From assembly GCF_021155775.2 (NCBI RefSeq), contig NC_060233.1, forward strand, positions 25,647,456-25,711,455: DNA of 64,000 nucleotides, in the 5' to 3' direction. Shown piece after piece: positions 63,256 to 64,000 of the stretch. How positions within the stretch are numbered: position 1 is the stretch's first letter; each line of letters starts with the position of its first letter. Origin of the DNA: Neodiprion pinetum (lineage: Eukaryota; Arthropoda; Insecta; Hymenoptera; Diprionidae). The notes under the pieces are model-generated. The model worked only from the letters and a program-made list of their open reading frames with translations, searched no databases and was not told the origin of the DNA. The translations under genes and the position numbers were made by a program.

Positions 63256-64000
63256 AATAAAAAAACCATTCCATAATTTACAACAATTGTATGCAATTTC
63301 GTACACCGTTTTTCGTGTCTCTTTTTCTGAAATTATAGTGAATAAGAAAAATTTTGAAAAAAAATACTTCGTTTGGTCAATTCTTTAACAAGTTGTGACT
63401 TGTCAAAAAAAAAATTAAAAAATTCATATCTCAAAAACACATGAACGAAAAAAATCGAAAAAAGTCGTGAAAACTCCTATCATTAGGCGTAATCACCCAT
63501 AAAAGTTTTTATGGAGTGAAAAATTTCGAATTATTATTTCCGTACGTTTTGACGGAAAATGCCCCATAAGTTGATTAATCTGATTCCCTTGAATCTTCAA
63601 TTCATTTATTGTTTGTATCTTATATTAGGTGTTTAGGTCATTAGACTACAAATTGACTTTGGGCACTGTAACATTATCAATCACGCCTATAGACGCAAAG
63701 ATGTATAAATAAGAGGCATCAATGGTTCTGCTCATCATCTTTTTTTTATCAGATAACACCATAAATCAATACAGTGGATCCTAGAAAGCAAAATTTCGTA
63801 AGGAACCAAGACTATTATTTTCCATGGATAGGAATATCGAGCTACTGTACGACAACAATTATGATAAAAATAAAAAATATTCAGTTACCGATAAAATACA
63901 TGATTCGACCAGGAGTATTGAATACCACGATCTGATCCTAGTTGTAATAAAATGCGCGAGTGACCATCGAAAAAATCCCCAAACTCTGGTTATCATTCCG
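63256..64000. other. Stretch without recognised gene to window end
   Basis: AT-rich, no supported feature. Confidence 0.35.

Overview
This window looks like AT-rich, gene-poor nuclear DNA from an arthropod, most likely an insect. The evidence is GT-AG introns, a TRAF6-like fragment, a Jockey-clade LINE remnant, Merlin and ISL2EU-type DNA transposons, tRNA-headed SINEs, and many foldback elements and MITEs. Hymenoptera is plausible from the look of the sequence, but I cannot prove it. There are no bacterial operons, rRNA or CRISPR arrays. Most open frames are short chance frames.

Layout. 0-4.3 kb: a 1.1-kb solo-LTR-like unit, a TA-flanked foldback MITE carrying a second nested element, and a long-arm foldback element inserted in a 28-bp tandem repeat. 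5.4-5.9 kb: a TRAF6-like RING/TRAF zinc-finger fragment. 7.8-10.2 kb, minus strand: a four-exon gene model of 234 codons whose frame stays open across three GT-AG introns, with a polyadenylation signal just after the stop; I do not recognise the product, which is basic at both ends and has an Arg/Gly-rich tail. 10.7-12.3 kb: a 1.6-kb foldback element whose single arm recurs at 36.4-37.0 kb. 12.3-20 kb: unassigned sequence with a tRNA-like SINE head, an LTR fragment, a transposase-tail-like fragment and a weak two-exon model. 20.6-22.5 kb: a decayed Merlin transposon with very long inverted repeats. 22.7-23.3 kb: a Jockey reverse-transcriptase C-terminal remnant.

23.4-43 kb is mostly unannotatable, possibly intronic or intergenic. 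It has one candidate promoter/5' exon near 25.2 kb, small MITEs and a GC-richer patch at 37.4-38.1 kb. 43.4-45.6 kb: a 2.1-kb foldback. 40.2, 47.2 and 59.9 kb: three more copies of the MITE family first seen at 1.8 kb. 49.0-49.2 kb: a tRNA-derived SINE on the minus strand. 51.1-54.65 kb: a nearly full-length but frameshifted ISL2EU/Harbinger-like transposon (540-bp inverted repeats, DDE transposase with a C-terminal SWIM zinc finger). 54.9-64 kb: four more inverted-repeat elements.

The genes do not form a pathway. The dominant biology is serial invasion by elements with unusually long terminal inverted repeats, in at least two cases nested inside one another. The most interesting non-repeat object is the spliced minus-strand gene at 7.8-10.2 kb.
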